Source of the DNA: AG-12 sp035531535
GTDB taxonomy: Bacteria > Chloroflexota > Dormibacteria > Aeolococcales > Bog-877
Length of the DNA stretch: 64,000 nt
Assembly (NCBI GenBank): GCA_035531535.1
Contig: DATKSV010000027.1
Location: 1 to 64,000, forward strand
Direction of reading: 5' to 3'
The translations under genes and the position numbers were made by a program. Positions 33,777 to 43,500 of this stretch are shown in pieces; the stretch's first letter is position 1; the number at the start of each line of letters is the position of its first letter. The notes below the pieces were generated by a model, which saw only the letters and a program-made list of their open reading frames with translations, was not told where the DNA came from and did not search any database.

Positions 33777-34729
33777 CCTCCGCCGGCCCAGTGACGGCGG
33801 CGAACAGGGTGGCGGTCTCACTGCAGGCAGTCGCCAAGGCCTACGGCGGTCGGCGGGCGGTTGATGACCTCAGCCTGGAGGTGCTCACGGGCGAGCTGGT
33901 CGCGATTCTTGGCCCCAATGGGGCCGGCAAGACCACCACCATCGAGATGCTGGAGGGGTATCGCCGGCCCGATCAGGGTCGAATCGAAGTGCTGGGGATG
34001 GACCCCATCACCGACGCCCGTCGCTTCCGTCCCCGGGCCGGCATCATGCTCCAGGAGGGCGGCATCTATCCGACCATTCGGGTCGGGGAGGCTGCCAGCC
34101 TCTTCGCCAGCTACTTCGCCCACCCCCAGAGTCCCCTGGCGCTGCTGGAGAGGGTGGGGCTGGCGGACAAGGTCAGGGCCCGCTACCGACAGCTTTCGGG
34201 CGGAGAGAAGCAGCGGCTCTCCCTGGCCCTGGCGCTGGTTGGCAAGCCCCAGATTCTGTTTCTGGACGAGCCCACCGCAGGCATGGATCCGAGGGCCCGG
34301 CTGCTCACCTGGGAGATCGTCAAGGAGCAGCAGATGGCCGGAGTCACGGTGTTGTTGACAACCCACTCCATGGAGGAGGCAGAGCGGCTCGCCGACCGCG
34401 TCGCGATCATCCGTGAGGGCCGCTTGGTGGCGTACGACTCCCCCTCGCGACTCCGGGGCGCCTCTGGCCCGGAGCTGGTCCACGCCGAGCTGGACTCGGA
34501 GTTGCCGGCCACTCTGCTGGCGCAGCTTCGCCAGCTGGAATTCCTGGAGGGGGTCGAGGACCGCGGCCAGGGCCGCTACGACCTGGTCTCGGGCGAGCCT
34601 CTCCGAGCCGCCGCCGAGCTCACCCAGATGCTGTTGCGGGAGGGGGGCCCCCAGCTCATCCTGCTGCGCGTGGGCAGGGCATCCCTGGAGGACGTCTTCC
34701 TCAGCCTCACCGACGAGGAGGAGGCTTGA
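33773..34729 (+). CDS. ABC transporter ATP-binding protein
   Basis: About 318 residues. GTG at 33773 overlaps the regulator stop by 4 nt. Walker A is LGPNGAGKTTTIEML, signature YRQLSGGEKQRLSLAL, Walker B ILFLDEPTAGMDPRA, switch His in LLTTHSMEE. It resembles the DrrA/CcmA group of exporter ATPases, with a C-terminal extension of ~80 residues (LRQLEFLEGVEDRGQGRYD). It partners with the permease encoded next, and both sit at the end of the Pho transcript, so the substrate may be controlled by phosphate status. Confidence 0.9.
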   Translation: MTSAGPVTAANRVAVSLQAVAKAYGGRRAVDDLSLEVLTGELVAILGPNGAGKTTTIEMLEGYRRPDQGRIEVLGMDPITDARRFRPRAGIMLQEGGIYPTIRVGEAASLFASYFAHPQSPLALLERVGLADKVRARYRQLSGGEKQRLSLALALVGKPQILFLDEPTAGMDPRARLLTWEIVKEQQMAGVTVLLTTHSMEEAERLADRVAIIREGRLVAYDSPSRLRGASGPELVHAELDSELPATLLAQLRQLEFLEGVEDRGQGRYDLVSGEPLRAAAELTQMLLREGGPQLILLRVGRASLEDVFLSLTDEEEA

Positions 34730-35505
34730 TCCCGGAAGGGACTGCTGCCGCGGCGCCGGAGGCGCCTGCGGCCAGCCCCATCGGACGCAGCCTGCGGGCG
34801 CAGGCCCGGGTCGAGCTGCTGCTGCTCTTGCGCCAGCCCGAGAACCTGCTGGTGATCCTGGTGCTGCCCGTGCTTTTGCTGCTCTTCTTCGCCGAGGTCC
34901 GAGCCTTCCCCTCCATCCATGGCCGACCGATCAACTTCCTGGTCCCGGGAATCCTGACCCTGGCCCTGATGTCCACCGGGATGGTGTCCCTGGGCATCTC
35001 GACCGCCTACCAGCGCTACTACCGGGTGCTCAAGCGTCTGGGAGGAACGCCCCTGCCCAGAGGGGTTCTGGTGGCGGCGAAGGCCGCCTCGGTGCTGCTG
35101 GTGGAGGTGGGCCAGGTGGCACTGGTACTGGGGATAGCCTATTTCGGGTTCGCCTGGCGACCGCCGGGGTCGTTGCCGCTGGCGATCCTGGTGATGTTGG
35201 TGGGAGCGATCATGTTCGCCGCGATCGGGCTGACCATGGCAGGGGTGATGCGGGCCGAACTGACCATTGGCGGAGCCAATGGCCTGTACCTGATCTTCCT
35301 GATCCTGGGCGGCGTGGCCATGCCGGTCCAGCAGCTGCCCGACATTGTCCGGCAGCTCGCCAGCGTCCTCCCTCCGACTGCCCTCAGCGCCTCTTTGCGT
35401 GCCATCCTGGCCGGAGGCGCCTTCCCGGCCGCCCCAGTCGCGCTGCTGGCGGGGTGGACCCTGCTGCTGCTGGCAACTGCGATTCGATTCTTCCGCTGGG
35501 AGTGA
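34726..35505 (+). CDS. ABC-2 type transporter permease
   Basis: A 259-residue membrane protein with about six hydrophobic helices, starting at a TTG that overlaps the ATPase stop by 4 nt. The N-terminal LRAQARVELLLLLRQPENLLVILVLPVLLLLFF and the C-terminal LPPTALSASLRAILAGG are usual for ABC-2 export permeases. It should form a homodimer with two ATPase copies. The cargo cannot be inferred. Confidence 0.85.
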   Translation: MIPEGTAAAAPEAPAASPIGRSLRAQARVELLLLLRQPENLLVILVLPVLLLLFFAEVRAFPSIHGRPINFLVPGILTLALMSTGMVSLGISTAYQRYYRVLKRLGGTPLPRGVLVAAKAASVLLVEVGQVALVLGIAYFGFAWRPPGSLPLAILVMLVGAIMFAAIGLTMAGVMRAELTIGGANGLYLIFLILGGVAMPVQQLPDIVRQLASVLPPTALSASLRAILAGGAFPAAPVALLAGWTLLLLATAIRFFRWE

Positions 35506-35541
35506 GACCATATGGCGGAGGTGGGGAATCGAGACTGGTGT

Positions 35542-35547
35542 TAGCGT
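35542..35547 (+). promoter_or_regulatory. Candidate extended -10 box of msrA
   Basis: TAGCGT preceded by TGT lies 7 nt before the msrA ATG, fitting a leaderless transcript; no Shine-Dalgarno is present. The match to a TANNNT box is weak on its own. Confidence 0.3.
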
Positions 35548-35554
35548 GGGAACG

Positions 35555-36229
35555 ATGCTGGAGGTGCTGCGCCGCATGAACCCATTCCTGAGTCGAGCCA
35601 CCCTGCCCAACGCCACCGAGGCTCTGCCCGGCCGGGCCGATAGCATGCCGCTCGCTGGCCTGCACACCGTGCTGGGGCATCCCCTGCGCCCACCGTTCCC
35701 GGAGGGCATGGAGTGGGCGATCTTTGCGATGGGATGCTTCTGGGGCGCCGAGCGCCGGTTCTGGACCTGGCCAGGGATCCACACCACGGCCGCCGGCTAC
35801 AGTGGCGGGCTGACGCCGAATCCCACCTACCAGGAGGTCTGCAGCGGGCGAACCGGGCATGCCGAGGCGGTGTTGGTGGTCTTCGATCCCAAGCTCGTCA
35901 GCTACGGCCGCCTGCTGCAGGTCTTCTGGGAGTCCCACGACCCCACCCAGGGGATGCGCCAGGGAGCTGACTCGGGCACCCAGTACCGGTCTGCCCTCTA
36001 CTGCGCCACGAGCGACCAGGCGGGCCAGGCGGAGGCCTCTCGAGCCAGTTACCAGAGCGCGCTCACGGCGGCCGGCATGGGCCAGATCACCACCGAGATC
36101 TCGGCGGCCGGCCCCTTCTACTACGCCGAGCAGTACCACCAGCAGTATCTCGACAAGAACCCCAACGGCTACTGCGGCATGGGTGGCACCGGAGTTGCCT
36201 GCCCGGTTGGGGTGCTCGGCGCCGCCTGA
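35555..36229 (+). CDS. msrA: Peptide methionine sulfoxide reductase MsrA
   Basis: Reduces methionine S-sulfoxide in proteins, cytosolic. A 224-residue product with the nucleophile in GCFWGAERRFW, YSGGLTPNPTYQEVCSGRTGHAEAV and FWESHDPTQ, all MsrA signatures. The C-terminus NPNGYCGMGGTGVACPVG carries two resolving cysteines for thioredoxin recycling. An N-terminal ~40-residue extension precedes the core. It is transcribed alone, just after the ABC permease. Confidence 0.95.
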   Translation: MLEVLRRMNPFLSRATLPNATEALPGRADSMPLAGLHTVLGHPLRPPFPEGMEWAIFAMGCFWGAERRFWTWPGIHTTAAGYSGGLTPNPTYQEVCSGRTGHAEAVLVVFDPKLVSYGRLLQVFWESHDPTQGMRQGADSGTQYRSALYCATSDQAGQAEASRASYQSALTAAGMGQITTEISAAGPFYYAEQYHQQYLDKNPNGYCGMGGTGVACPVGVLGAA

Positions 36230-36513
36230 GCGGGAGCAACGCCCGGGCGAGAGCCCTCTGGCTAGGGGCCGCCGCCATTCTTGGGGGATCCGCCTCATGA
36301 CCCGTCCGGGGGGTGGCCCCGGCGGCGCGGGCGGCAGAGCCGGGAATGGAGTGCACTCGCCACCGGTCCGGCAGCCTCGCGAGGGGCGACCACCGAGGTT
36401 GGTGCGGCGGCGCTCCTGAGGATCGGGCGAGTCGTGTTCGGCAGCCGACCGCGCTCTCCGGCCGGACCCAGCGGTGCCGCGGGCGCAGCGGACCGCCGCC
36501 CGCCAGTCACCGC

Positions 36514-36519
36514 CATACT
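36514..36519 (+). promoter_or_regulatory. Candidate -10 box of tag
   Basis: CATACT ends 7 nt before the GTG chosen as the start of the 3-methyladenine glycosylase gene. This suggests a leaderless transcript. Confidence 0.3.
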
Positions 36520-36526
36520 TTTGCAG

Positions 36527-37192
36527 GTGGAGCAAGGGGCAGTGCTGGGGGAGGACGGACTTCGCCGCTGTCCCTGGGGCGTCAACCCGCCGGACTACCA
36601 GCGCTACCACGACCAGGAATGGGGCAGACCCGTCGCCGACGACCAGAAGGTGCTCGAGAAGCTCTGCTTGGAAGGATTCCAAAGTGGGCTCTCGTGGCTC
36701 ACAATCCTGCGCAAGCGCACCTCCTTCCGGCGGGCCTTCCTGGACTTCGATGCGGCGGCGGTGGCAGCCCTGGGCGAGGCGGACGTGCAGCGCCTGCTGC
36801 TGGACTCGACGATCGTGCGTCACCGGGGCAAGATCCTGGCCACCATCGACAACGCGCGGGCGACCGTGCGCCTGCAGGCCACCGGTGGGTCTCTAGCCGC
36901 TCTGTGCTGGGGATATGAGCCGCACCAAGCCCCCATCCCAGTCACCACCGGCGACCTGGCGGCCACCACTAACGAGTCGACCGCACTCTCCCAGGCGCTG
37001 CGTCGGCTGGGGTTCCGCTTCGTCGGGCCCACCACCGTCCATGCCGCCATGCAATCTCTCGGGGTGGTGAACGATCACCTTGCTGGCTGCTCGACCCGGA
37101 CGGCAGTGGAAGCGGAGCGGAACCGGTTTTCACGCCCGGAGGGGGCGGGGCCGCAACCGGGCTGGGGGCTGAAACCGACCGGAGATGGCTGA
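36527..37192 (+). CDS. tag: DNA-3-methyladenine glycosylase I
   Basis: Removes 3-methyladenine from alkylated DNA. The start is taken at GTG 36527; a GTG at 36542 is possible. Family marks are RCPWGVNPPDYQRYHDQEWG (N-terminal Zn-ligand Cys and catalytic Glu region), KLCLEGFQSGLSWLTILRKR, IVRHRGKI and the C-terminal GPTTVHAAMQSLGVVNDH with His/Cys zinc ligands (HLAGC). The last ~35 residues are Arg/Pro-rich and less typical. It stands alone. Confidence 0.9.
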   Translation: MEQGAVLGEDGLRRCPWGVNPPDYQRYHDQEWGRPVADDQKVLEKLCLEGFQSGLSWLTILRKRTSFRRAFLDFDAAAVAALGEADVQRLLLDSTIVRHRGKILATIDNARATVRLQATGGSLAALCWGYEPHQAPIPVTTGDLAATTNESTALSQALRRLGFRFVGPTTVHAAMQSLGVVNDHLAGCSTRTAVEAERNRFSRPEGAGPQPGWGLKPTGDG

Positions 37193-37537
37193 GTCCTGAC
37201 CTGTGGGCATAGGCAAGGCGGGAACTCCGGGCCCTGTTTGCTCGCTGCAGGTCCGCCGGGCCCGGGCCGCTTGACCCGCCGAAGCGAGCCGGTGGGGAGT
37301 GGCCCGGCGGTTCTCATCTTCGGGCCGGAAGCACGCCGGTGTGGAAACTCGCGTCCGCGCCAGGGGCAGTGCTGGAGGCGCACCTTTGGCCCGGCAGTCC
37401 TCAGCATCTCCAGAGCCACATCTCACGCCCCGGTTCCGCTCGCCCAGCTCACCGTTCCTACTGAGTGCCCATAAGTGAGGCAACCATCGACCAAGCGCAC
37501 GCGCCTCATTTCGACGCCCTGCTAGGATTTCCCGGCT
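37193..37537. other. Intergenic region with repeat copy 2
   Basis: About 345 bases without a gene. The 24-nt repeat shared with 373-396 lies at 37451-37474 (ACCGTTCCTACTG then A, then GTGCCCATAA), 64 nt before the MFS start. Nothing else is recognisable. Confidence 0.45.
37451..37474 (+). repeat. 24-nt dispersed repeat, copy 2
   Basis: Identical to 373-396 except one base (A for C at the 14th position). See that entry for alternatives. Confidence 0.45.
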
Positions 37538-38776
37538 TTGTCTGATGCCAGGATCCGGCCCACGATTGGCGCACCGCTGCGGGCGCGCGACTTTCGTCTC
37601 ATGTGGTCTGGAAACCTCATCTCCAGGCTTGGCGATGGTGTATTTACCGTAGCCATCGCGCTCGAGGCACTCCAAGTCGATCGCCAGGCGACTGGCCTCG
37701 CATACGTCCTGGCGGCGCGGGCCATCCCGGGAGTGATGTTGTCAGTGCTGGGCGGCGTCGTGGTGGACCGATGGCCGCGCCGCACGGCTCTCCTGGCGGC
37801 TGACCTCACCCAGGGAGCGGCGGTGGCGGTGGTCGCCGCCTTGGTCGCCGTGCACTCCGTTGCCTTGTGGCAACTGGTGGTGATGGCGGTGGTGTTCGGG
37901 ACCGCGGATGCGTTTTCGGGGCCGGCATTCCTGGCCCTCGTTCCAGAACTCCTACCTCCCGAGCAGCTCACTCAGGCCAACGCCCTTAACAGCACCAGCA
38001 ACGAGCTCACAGTGAACCTGGTGGGCCCCGCGCTGGGGGGGGTGGCCGTCGCCATCGTCGGCACTGCGGCGGCGTTCGGCTTCGACGCCGCCAGTTTCGT
38101 GGTGTCGGCGGCCGCCCTCGCCGCCGTCCAACACCGATTCCGCCCGGCCGCCAGCGGCAAATCGGTGATGGCAGAGGCCTGGGAAGGCATCCATTACATC
38201 GTCTCGCGACGCTGGCTCTTCGTCCTGCTGATTGGCGCCGCCGTCGCGAATCTGGTCGGCATGGGCCCGTATTTCGTCTTGCTGCCGGTGCTGGTCCGCC
38301 ACGTCTTGCACGCCAGCCCGCTGGTGCTCGGCCTGGTCTACGCCAGCGCCGGCGCAGCCGGGGTGGTGGCATCGCTCGCGGTAGCCCGCTTGGGCTCGCC
38401 CCAACGCCTTCTCGAAGTCATGTGGGCCGCCTACACCACCTCGGGACTTCTCATGGCCGCCATCGCGTTCGTCCCCAATGCCTGGATGGCCGCGCTCCTG
38501 GTCGCCGGGTCGGCGGGAGCGGTTGTGTATGGCGACGTGCTCTACTTCACCAAGCTGCAAACCTCCGTCCCCATCCATCTGATGGGTCGGGTGTCATCGG
38601 TCGCCTACGTGATAGTCGGGACGCTGACTCCCGTGGGCATGGTCTTAGGGGGGCTCGCCGCAACTGCGATCGGAGCCAGGGGCGCCTTTCTGGCGAGCGG
38701 CCTCCTCGCCGCCGCTTGCGGGCTGGTGCTCCTGATCCCTGGGGCCCGCACCATGGACGCGGCAGCACTGGCGTGA
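37538..38776 (+). CDS. MFS transporter, MFS_3 (EntS-like) type
   Basis: A 412-residue exporter-type protein from a TTG start. The N-terminus APLRARDFRLMWSGNLISRLGDG is the hallmark of MFS_3 proteins, followed by GGVVVDRWPRRTALLAAD (motif A between helices 2 and 3) and LLPPEQLTQANALNS. About twelve hydrophobic helices follow. Related proteins export siderophores or macrolides; the substrate here is unknown. No regulator is adjacent. Confidence 0.85.
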   Translation: MSDARIRPTIGAPLRARDFRLMWSGNLISRLGDGVFTVAIALEALQVDRQATGLAYVLAARAIPGVMLSVLGGVVVDRWPRRTALLAADLTQGAAVAVVAALVAVHSVALWQLVVMAVVFGTADAFSGPAFLALVPELLPPEQLTQANALNSTSNELTVNLVGPALGGVAVAIVGTAAAFGFDAASFVVSAAALAAVQHRFRPAASGKSVMAEAWEGIHYIVSRRWLFVLLIGAAVANLVGMGPYFVLLPVLVRHVLHASPLVLGLVYASAGAAGVVASLAVARLGSPQRLLEVMWAAYTTSGLLMAAIAFVPNAWMAALLVAGSAGAVVYGDVLYFTKLQTSVPIHLMGRVSSVAYVIVGTLTPVGMVLGGLAATAIGARGAFLASGLLAAACGLVLLIPGARTMDAAALA

Positions 38777-39021
38777 CGGCTGGGGCGGGCAGCCTGGCCC
38801 CGGCCAGGGGATGGGGATGGGCAGATGCGAGCTATCAACACCGGCGTGCGAGCTCGCCGGTGTCCCCTGGCGCCTGCGGTCCGCAGCGCGGGGCAGCGGG
38901 ACCCCGCCGGGCCACGGGCAGGCGCATCCGCTGGGACGAACGAACCGGCTGGCCCCCGTCAACCCGCGGCCGCTCGGTGTCGCCGGCCAGCCAGACTCGG
39001 CAAGGCTCGTTCAAGAAGGCC

Positions 39022-39675
39022 TCAGTCGGGGGCGTGGTCCAGTTGCCGGCCGTCGACCAACCGCACCGTCCGATCGCAGGCCTCGACCACCTCGGGATCA
39101 TGGCTGGCGATCACCAGCAGCCGGCCCTCGCTGGCCTGGCGGAGAAGCAGCCCCATGATGATCTTGCGTTGCTCGGCCACCAGCTCGGAGGTCGGCTCGT
39201 CAGCGAGCACCGCCTCCGGTGGACCCACCAGGGCACGGGCCACGGCCACCCGCTGCTGCTGCCCGCCGGAGAGGTCCTGGACCAGGGAGTCGGCCGTCCC
39301 CGCCAGGCCGACCGCGGCCAGCGCGGCGGCGGTGGCCGACGCCACCTCGGGCGCCGGCAGGCGCCGAGCCTGCAAGGGCAGGGCGACATTCTCGGCCGCG
39401 GTCAGGACCGACACCAGCCCGTGGTTCTGGAGCACCACCCCGAAGCGCTGGCGGCTGCGCTCACTCTGGGACAGCGGCTGGCCGTCCACCAGCACGCTTC
39501 CTTGACTCGGTAGTTGGAGCCCGGCCGCCAGCAGCAAAAGGGTGGTCTTGCCCGATCCCGATGGCCCGGTGACAGCCACGGACTCCCCAGCCCGGATGAC
39601 GAGGCTGATGTCGCTCAGGATGGTGCGCCCACCGGCTCGGGCGACCACGTGCTCGAGCCGGATCTCACTGATCAT
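39022..39675 (-). CDS. ABC transporter ATP-binding protein (second of pair)
   Basis: A 217-residue LolD/MacB-type ATPase. ATG at 39675 was chosen; the frame is open upstream but overlaps the preceding gene. Walker A GPSGSGKTTLLLLAAG, signature VQDLSGGQQQRVAVARAL, Walker B AVLADEPTSELV, switch His ASHDPEVVEACD. It overlaps the end of a second ATPase by 11 nt. Together with that gene and the large FtsX-type permease it builds one export system with two different ATPases. The 245 bases between it and the MFS gene are empty. Confidence 0.88.
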   Translation of the reverse strand: MISEIRLEHVVARAGGRTILSDISLVIRAGESVAVTGPSGSGKTTLLLLAAGLQLPSQGSVLVDGQPLSQSERSRQRFGVVLQNHGLVSVLTAAENVALPLQARRLPAPEVASATAAALAAVGLAGTADSLVQDLSGGQQQRVAVARALVGPPEAVLADEPTSELVAEQRKIIMGLLLRQASEGRLLVIASHDPEVVEACDRTVRLVDGRQLDHAPD

Positions 39676-40534
39676 GGGGTTCCAGCTCCGGATTGCGCAG
39701 ATCCACTCCCGCCCGGTGCCGGCGGACCTGGAGGAGGGTTCCGGGCGGGAGCATCTCGAGCACATCTGGGGGCAGCTGCACGCTGCCGTCGCGGCCCACC
39801 ACCGCGTACTCCTGGCCCCGTCTACCCTCGGCCCCGACCCGGCCGTCGCGGATGGTCACGGTGCGCGGCATGGCGGCCGCCACCGCGGGATCGTGGGTGA
39901 CGCTGACCACAGTGGACCCGAGCTGGGAGTTGACCAGATGCAACAGCTCGATCACCTGATCGCGGCTGACGGTGTCCATCTGGCTGGTCGGCTCGTCGAC
40001 CAGCAACAGTCGCGGCGCCCCCGCGACTCCCGCGGCAATCGCCACCCGCTGCTGCTCTCCCCCTGACAGAGTCGCCACGGTGCGCCCTGCCAGGGGACCC
40101 ATGCCCAGACCCTGAAGCAGCTCCGAAGGACTCCAAGGGGGAATCTTGCCGCGGCCCCTGGCCCCGCGCTGGGCGAATTCGATGTTCTGGGTGGCGGTCG
40201 CGTAAGGCAGAAGGTTGCGGGCCGGGTCTTGGAGCACCAGGCTGACCTCGGTCGCCCGCAGCCGCAACAGTTGTCGATTGCTGAGCTTGCCCATCTCGTA
40301 GGGCCCGATCTGGATTTGTCCCGCCGAGGCTCGCTGCAGCCCCGCCAGCAGCGAAAGCACGGTCGATTTGCCTGACCCCGACGGACCCAGGAGGGCGAAC
40401 TCCTCCCCCGCCTCGACGTCGAGGTCGACGCCGCGGAGGGCCACCACGTCGCCCTCCGGACTCGGGTAGAGGTGGACCACGCCGTCGAAGTGGATGTCCA
40501 GGCCCGTGGGCGCGGACTGGCTGTTGGTGGTCAT
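39665..40534 (-). CDS. ABC transporter ATP-binding protein (first of pair)
   Basis: A 289-residue ATPase with Walker A LLGPSGSGKSTVLSLLAG, signature VATLSGGEQQRVAIAAG, Walker B LLVDEPTSQMDTV and switch His VTHDPAV. After the ATPase core there is a ~45-residue C-terminal extension (EYAVVGRDGSVQLPPDVLEM) that reads like a small regulatory strand-helix unit (SpoVT/AbrB-like) not usual in LolD-type proteins. The start ATG overlaps the permease stop by 4 nt. Confidence 0.88.
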   Translation of the reverse strand: MTTNSQSAPTGLDIHFDGVVHLYPSPEGDVVALRGVDLDVEAGEEFALLGPSGSGKSTVLSLLAGLQRASAGQIQIGPYEMGKLSNRQLLRLRATEVSLVLQDPARNLLPYATATQNIEFAQRGARGRGKIPPWSPSELLQGLGMGPLAGRTVATLSGGEQQRVAIAAGVAGAPRLLLVDEPTSQMDTVSRDQVIELLHLVNSQLGSTVVSVTHDPAVAAAMPRTVTIRDGRVGAEGRRGQEYAVVGRDGSVQLPPDVLEMLPPGTLLQVRRHRAGVDLRNPELEPHDQ

Positions 40535-43500
40535 GCGATCTCCGTGCGCAGGCGGTCCCAGGAGGCCAGCCGCAGAGTGGCCGCAGAGGCGATGGCGGCG
40601 GCCGCCGCCAGAAGCACCACCAGGGCGGCCAGCATCGTGACGATGGGGAGGACCACGAAGACCAGCTGCACCGGGGGCCCCCCGCTGGTCGAGGCGAACT
40701 CAGGAACCGAGGGCAGCGCCATCAGAGCGCCCAGGAGTCCGGCCCCAACCCCCAGCACCACCCCGGGGCCAAGCACCAGCAACTGCTCCCCCAGCAAGGA
40801 GCGCAGCAAGGTGCGGTTGGGAACCCCGATCGCCCGCAACACCGCCAGCTCGAAAGCGCGCCGCCGCGAGGTCATGAACACCGAGAAGACCGCCGCCCCG
40901 ATCGCCAGCACCGCCGCCGCCCCGGCGGCGAACAGGAAGAAGAGGTAGGCGAGGGCGAGCCCGCCGCGGTTCATGCTCTGGATGTCGGCAGAGGGAGTCT
41001 GGACCTTAGTGACTCGCAGCCCCTGGGCCCGCAGCGAGCGCTCGATGCGCGCCGGCGCGTGAGGCGCCAGCCAGACCTGGCTGACAGTGTCGCTGGGGGG
41101 CGCGGTCTCCGCCCGCAACGCGGTCTTGAGGTCGACCAGAAATCCCTCGTAGCCCAGCTGGGGCAGGGCCACCACCTGGTAGGGCACGTCCAGGGTGAGC
41201 GAGTTGCCATCGAAGTTCTCAATCCCGGCCGCCGCCGGGTCGGAGACACCGTTGGCCCGGGTCACCACCCCATGCAGGGTCGACGGCATGGCTCCGGGCG
41301 CGACCGCCGGGGAGACGCTGTCGGAGGCCTGGTCGTCGATGGCCAGGGAGAGGGCCGGGCTGCCTCCCTGAGAGCCCGCCGTAGCCTTGATGCCACCTCC
41401 CTGACCCTGCCAGTACCCCGGTTTGGCCAGCTGGCCGGCAACCGCCTTAAAGACGCTCCCGCGGAGGACCTGGAGCTGGGAGAGAGTCAGGTTGTAGACC
41501 GCCTGCTGGGGTCCACCCGAGCTCGGGTTCCAGATCGGTTCGAGCTGGAGGACGTGGCAGCCGCCCAGGCATGTCCCAGGCAGAGTGGCGGTGTAGACAT
41601 GAGTCCCGGGCTTGAGGAAGCCGAAGTCGGCCACGCCTGGAGAGCCGCCGCTGTCCACCAGGTTGAACACCAGATCCGGGGGCGGGGTGGGGCGGCCATT
41701 CTCCGTGATCGTGGCCCTGACCGCGCTGCCGGTGAAGATCAGGGGGGCCTGGAGGTGAGGGGCGAGCCAGTGCACGATCGTGGCCAGACGGGTGGAGCTG
41801 ATGCCGGCCGGCCAGTAGGCCACTCGCTGCAGTCGGCTCACCTGCACCGCCAGGAGGTTCTGACTGGGGATCTTGGAGAGCATCACCGCCATCGCGTAAT
41901 GGCCGCTGGGGTCGGCCCGGTCGACCGCGCTCTCCAGGTTCACCCCGCTGGGCACCTGCACGGTCAGCACTCGGGCCGCCCCCAGGACGAAGTCGGCCCG
42001 GGTGGTTCGGTTCACCCCGGCGGCCGCCCAGCCGGCGACGGCGAAGCAGGCCAGCGCCGTCGCCACCGCCAGCACCGTGATCTGACGCAGGCTGGTGGGC
42101 CGGCGCATGACCTGGCGAACCGCCAGGCCGGTCGCGAGCCGGGGAGAGTCCTTGGTCCAGCGCACCACCACCCGCGCGACCACGGGCAGCAAGCGCACCC
42201 CCAACACCGCCACCGCCACCGCCACCAGCCCCGGGGCGAAGGCGGCGAGCGGGTTGGGCTGGCTGCCGTTGAGGACCCCGGCCAGCAGCAGCTCGACGAT
42301 GCCGGCCAGCGCCAGCGCCAGGGCGGCCGCGTCCAGGGCGGCCCGGGCGGTGCTGGAAGACTTCGGCTCCACCGCTCGCAGCTCCTCGGACAGACGCCGG
42401 GTCAGGATCCGCCGGGCGCCGAACAGAGTGGCGACAAGGCCCCCGGCGAAGGCGGCCACGGCCGCCCAGAGCACCAGCGGCTGGAGCGTGACCAGGGCCC
42501 CGGGCAGAAGCAGGGGCTGGGCCACACGCATCGCCAGGAAGGCCAGCAGCAGCCCCAGCGGCAGCGAGACGCAGAGCACGGCGACCGGCTCCAGCAGCCC
42601 CACCACCAGCACCGACCGGGTGCGGAATCCGCGCAGCTTGGCCAGCGCCACCTCCTTCTCCCTGGCCTCGGCGGTACGGGCCACCAGCCCGAACAGGACG
42701 AACAGCGCCAGCAAGACCAGCTGCAGGTCAACCACAACCACGATCGCCTGCATCAGGTCGCTCTCCTGACTGGCCTGGCTGAGCTCCCGGCCCAGGTCGG
42801 TGGAGACCGGAGCCGCCAGAGCCTGGTTGGTGTAGCGGGCGAACGCGCCCACCGCCGAGTTGAAGGTGGCAGCCACAGTGGTGTGCACGGCACCGATCTT
42901 GAGGGGGAACTCATCGATGGCCTGAACCGCGGGGAACCCAGCGGCGGTGGCGGCCCCGGTGAAGAAGGCGTCGAGGTGGGGCAGGCAGCTCTGGGTGATC
43001 GAGCAGCCGAGGGCCGGGCCAAAGTCGAAGTACCCGGACTCGCCGCCGAACCAGAAGGGTGCCGCGGGGTTCCCCAGGGAGACTATCCCCACCACCTTGA
43101 CCGGCACGATCCGGCCTCCGTGCACCGGTGTCAAGGCCACCGTCGAGCCCAGGTGGGCGCCCAGCGCGGCCAGGCTGCGAGCGGTCGCCGCCACCTGATC
43201 GGGAGCGGTCGGGCAGCTGCCGGAAATGAAACGGAGCGTGCCGCATTGGCCGGGATCCGAGATGAGGTCGCTGGCGTAGGCGATGCCCGAACGGGCGCCC
43301 ACCGCCACCCCTGCGTCGAGCACCGTCTTGCCCTGGTCGTACCAGCGATAGATCCGATAGCGGCGGGCGGCCTGGAGCACCAGCGCGGCGCGCTCCACGA
43401 AGGAACCAGGGGTAGTGGGGGAGAACTGGGGGATCACGGTGATCCCGTTGGCCTGGACCGGGTTGCTGAGCAACACCGAGTGCAGCACGCTGTCGTTGGC

